From Diplocloster agilis (GTDB lineage Bacteria > Bacillota > Clostridia > Lachnospirales > Lachnospiraceae), in assembly GCF_019042275.1 (NCBI RefSeq), contig NZ_JAHQCW010000014.1, forward strand, positions 1-64,000: DNA of 64,000 nucleotides, read 5' to 3'. Position numbers and translations under genes: made by a program. The notes under the pieces were generated by a model that saw only the letters and a list, made by a program, of their open reading frames with translations, did not search any database and had not been told where the DNA came from. The first letter of the stretch is position 1. Every line of letters begins with the position of its first letter. Below are positions 63,191 through 64,000 of this stretch, in pieces.

Positions 63191-63218
63191 GGGGACATGT
63201 CCAAATGGACATGTCCCC
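63191..63218. repeat. Palindrome GGGGACATGTCC-aaat-GGACATGTCCCC
   Basis: A perfect 12-bp inverted repeat with a 4-nt loop between the convergent AraC-type gene and the NlpC/P60 gene. It belongs to the same palindrome family seen near 29.5, 29.95 and 50.3 kb. It could act as a bidirectional terminator. Confidence 0.85.
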
Positions 63219-63232
63219 GATTAACCGATTGC

Positions 63233-64000
63233 TTATTTCATTACCCGGGTTGCGCATACAGGGGTTCTGTAATACATTCCGGAAATCTTGATGCCGGACT
63301 TCGGAGAGCTGGCGTGAACGACCTGTCCTCCCCCGATGTACAGGGCTACGTGATTGATACCGCCGCCGTTGCTGTAGAAAACAAGGTCTCCGGGCTGTAC
63401 TTCATTTAATCCGACACGGGTTCCGCAGTTAGCCTGTGCTCTGGAGGAATGGGGAAGCCCGATGCCAAACTTGGCATATACGCCCATGGTAAATCCGGAA
63501 CAGTCCGTACCGTTGGTCAGGCTGGTTCCGCCGTATACGTATCGGTTACCGACAAACTGCTTCGCATAGGATACGACAGAAACGCTCTTTTCGGATACGC
63601 CTTCACCTACCTGCAGCTCCTGGATCGTGGAAGCCTTGGGCAGCTTTGCGGATACATCCACATATTCCGCGGATACGTAACCCTCGTCGCCGTCGATATT
63701 AACTTTTACCCAGCCATCCAGTTCTTCCAGCACCTCCAGTTCCTCCTCTATCGGAACCAGGGTGACAATGGTGGATTCGGTATTCGGCTCGGCCCGCACA
63801 TACAATGTGGTGGTGTTGACCTTCGCCATCTTTGACATCGCCTGCTGCGCCGCTTCCGTAGCCGCGTCGCCGGTCAGCAGATATTCGCTCTTTACATATC
63901 CGGTCACTTTTCCGGATTCGATTTTTGTCCAGTCTCCCTGAACTTCTAAAACTTCACAGCCGGCATTTTTAGGCATCTTACCGACCAATTTTGCACCTTC
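63233..64000 (-). CDS. NlpC/P60 (C40) cell-wall peptidase with SH3 domains, 5' end outside window
   Basis: The frame is open to the window edge (upstream codons read EGAKLVGKMPKNAG), so the true start lies beyond 64000. Two or three bacterial SH3 (SH3b) domains are visible (CEVLEVQGDWTKIESGKVTGYVKSEYL and KVNTTTLYVRAEPNTESTIV-type sequence), followed by a C-terminal NlpC/P60 domain with the catalytic Cys in TDCSGFTMGVYAKFG, the His in GINHVALYIGGGQVVHAS, and RDV-like GDLVFYSNGG. Such enzymes cleave the D-Glu-diaminopimelate bond of peptidoglycan stem peptides outside the cell. Its partial N-terminus prevents judging a signal peptide. Confidence 0.9.
   Translation of the reverse strand, partial: EGAKLVGKMPKNAGCEVLEVQGDWTKIESGKVTGYVKSEYLLTGDAATEAAQQAMSKMAKVNTTTLYVRAEPNTESTIVTLVPIEEELEVLEELDGWVKVNIDGDEGYVSAEYVDVSAKLPKASTIQELQVGEGVSEKSVSVVSYAKQFVGNRYVYGGTSLTNGTDCSGFTMGVYAKFGIGLPHSSRAQANCGTRVGLNEVQPGDLVFYSNGGGINHVALYIGGGQVVHASSPKSGIKISGMYYRTPVCATRVMK

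Overview
The window looks like a chromosomal segment of an endospore-forming anaerobic Firmicute, most likely a Clostridia of the Lachnospiraceae type. This is inferred from the complete spoIIIAA-AH operon, a cotJABC cluster, several YesM/YesN-type two-component systems beside sugar ABC transporters, strong GGAGG ribosome binding sites, and GC-balanced coding DNA separated by AT-rich gaps. No rRNA, tRNA, phage or transposase gene is visible.

Layout, left to right. 1-3.9 kb: a structured repeat at the left edge, an NhaC-type antiporter, a metallophosphoesterase and a DUF4474-like membrane protein. 4.1-18 kb: a glycan locus on the minus strand with a giant LamG-rich surface glycosidase (2279 aa), a lipoprotein sugar-binding protein, two permeases, a histidine kinase and a response regulator. 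18.2-19.4 kb: cotJA-cotJB-cotJC. 19.5-24.1 kb: an operon for the whole oxidative pentose phosphate branch (lactonase, gnd, zwf, rpiA). 24.3-29.4 kb: galM, asd, argH, deoB. 30-35.4 kb: spoIIIAA-AH. 35.7-46.1 kb: a second sugar locus with an ADP-ribosylglycohydrolase-family enzyme, two permeases and a binding protein, and a divergent kinase/regulator pair. 46.4-47.2 kb: a CRISPR array without cas genes. 47.3-50 kb: pnp and rpsO. 50.4-57.1 kb: a sulfur locus with a sulfite-exporter-like protein, a Cys-type sulfatase and a sulfonate-type ABC transporter with two different ATPases. 57.6-60.9 kb: a LacI regulator and a frameshifted family 3 glycosidase. 61.3-64 kb: an MBL hydrolase between repeat fragments, an AraC regulator and a truncated NlpC/P60 hydrolase.

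The most unusual signal is a family of large hairpin elements. Two copies of about 280 nt (39380-39659 and 40616-40896) lie in opposite orientation in the 1.6 kb gap that separates the second sugar-binding-protein gene from its permease genes. A third, longer and partial relative lies at 1-356. The stems of the two complete copies differ in sequence but stay complementary through compensatory changes, while the 26-27 nt terminal loop, an internal loop and a 6-nt bulge position are conserved. Two of the three start 8-12 nt after a stop codon in the sense orientation. This is the pattern expected of a structured RNA, or of a mobile hairpin element. I do not recognise it as a named family.

Other signals include palindromic GGGACATGTCC repeats at three intergenic places, one forming a 515-bp element with 32-bp terminal inverted repeats; a second repeat family of about 75 bp that brackets the MBL gene; and a CRISPR repeat variant that changes once along the array. 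All functional assignments come from reading motifs; no database search was possible.
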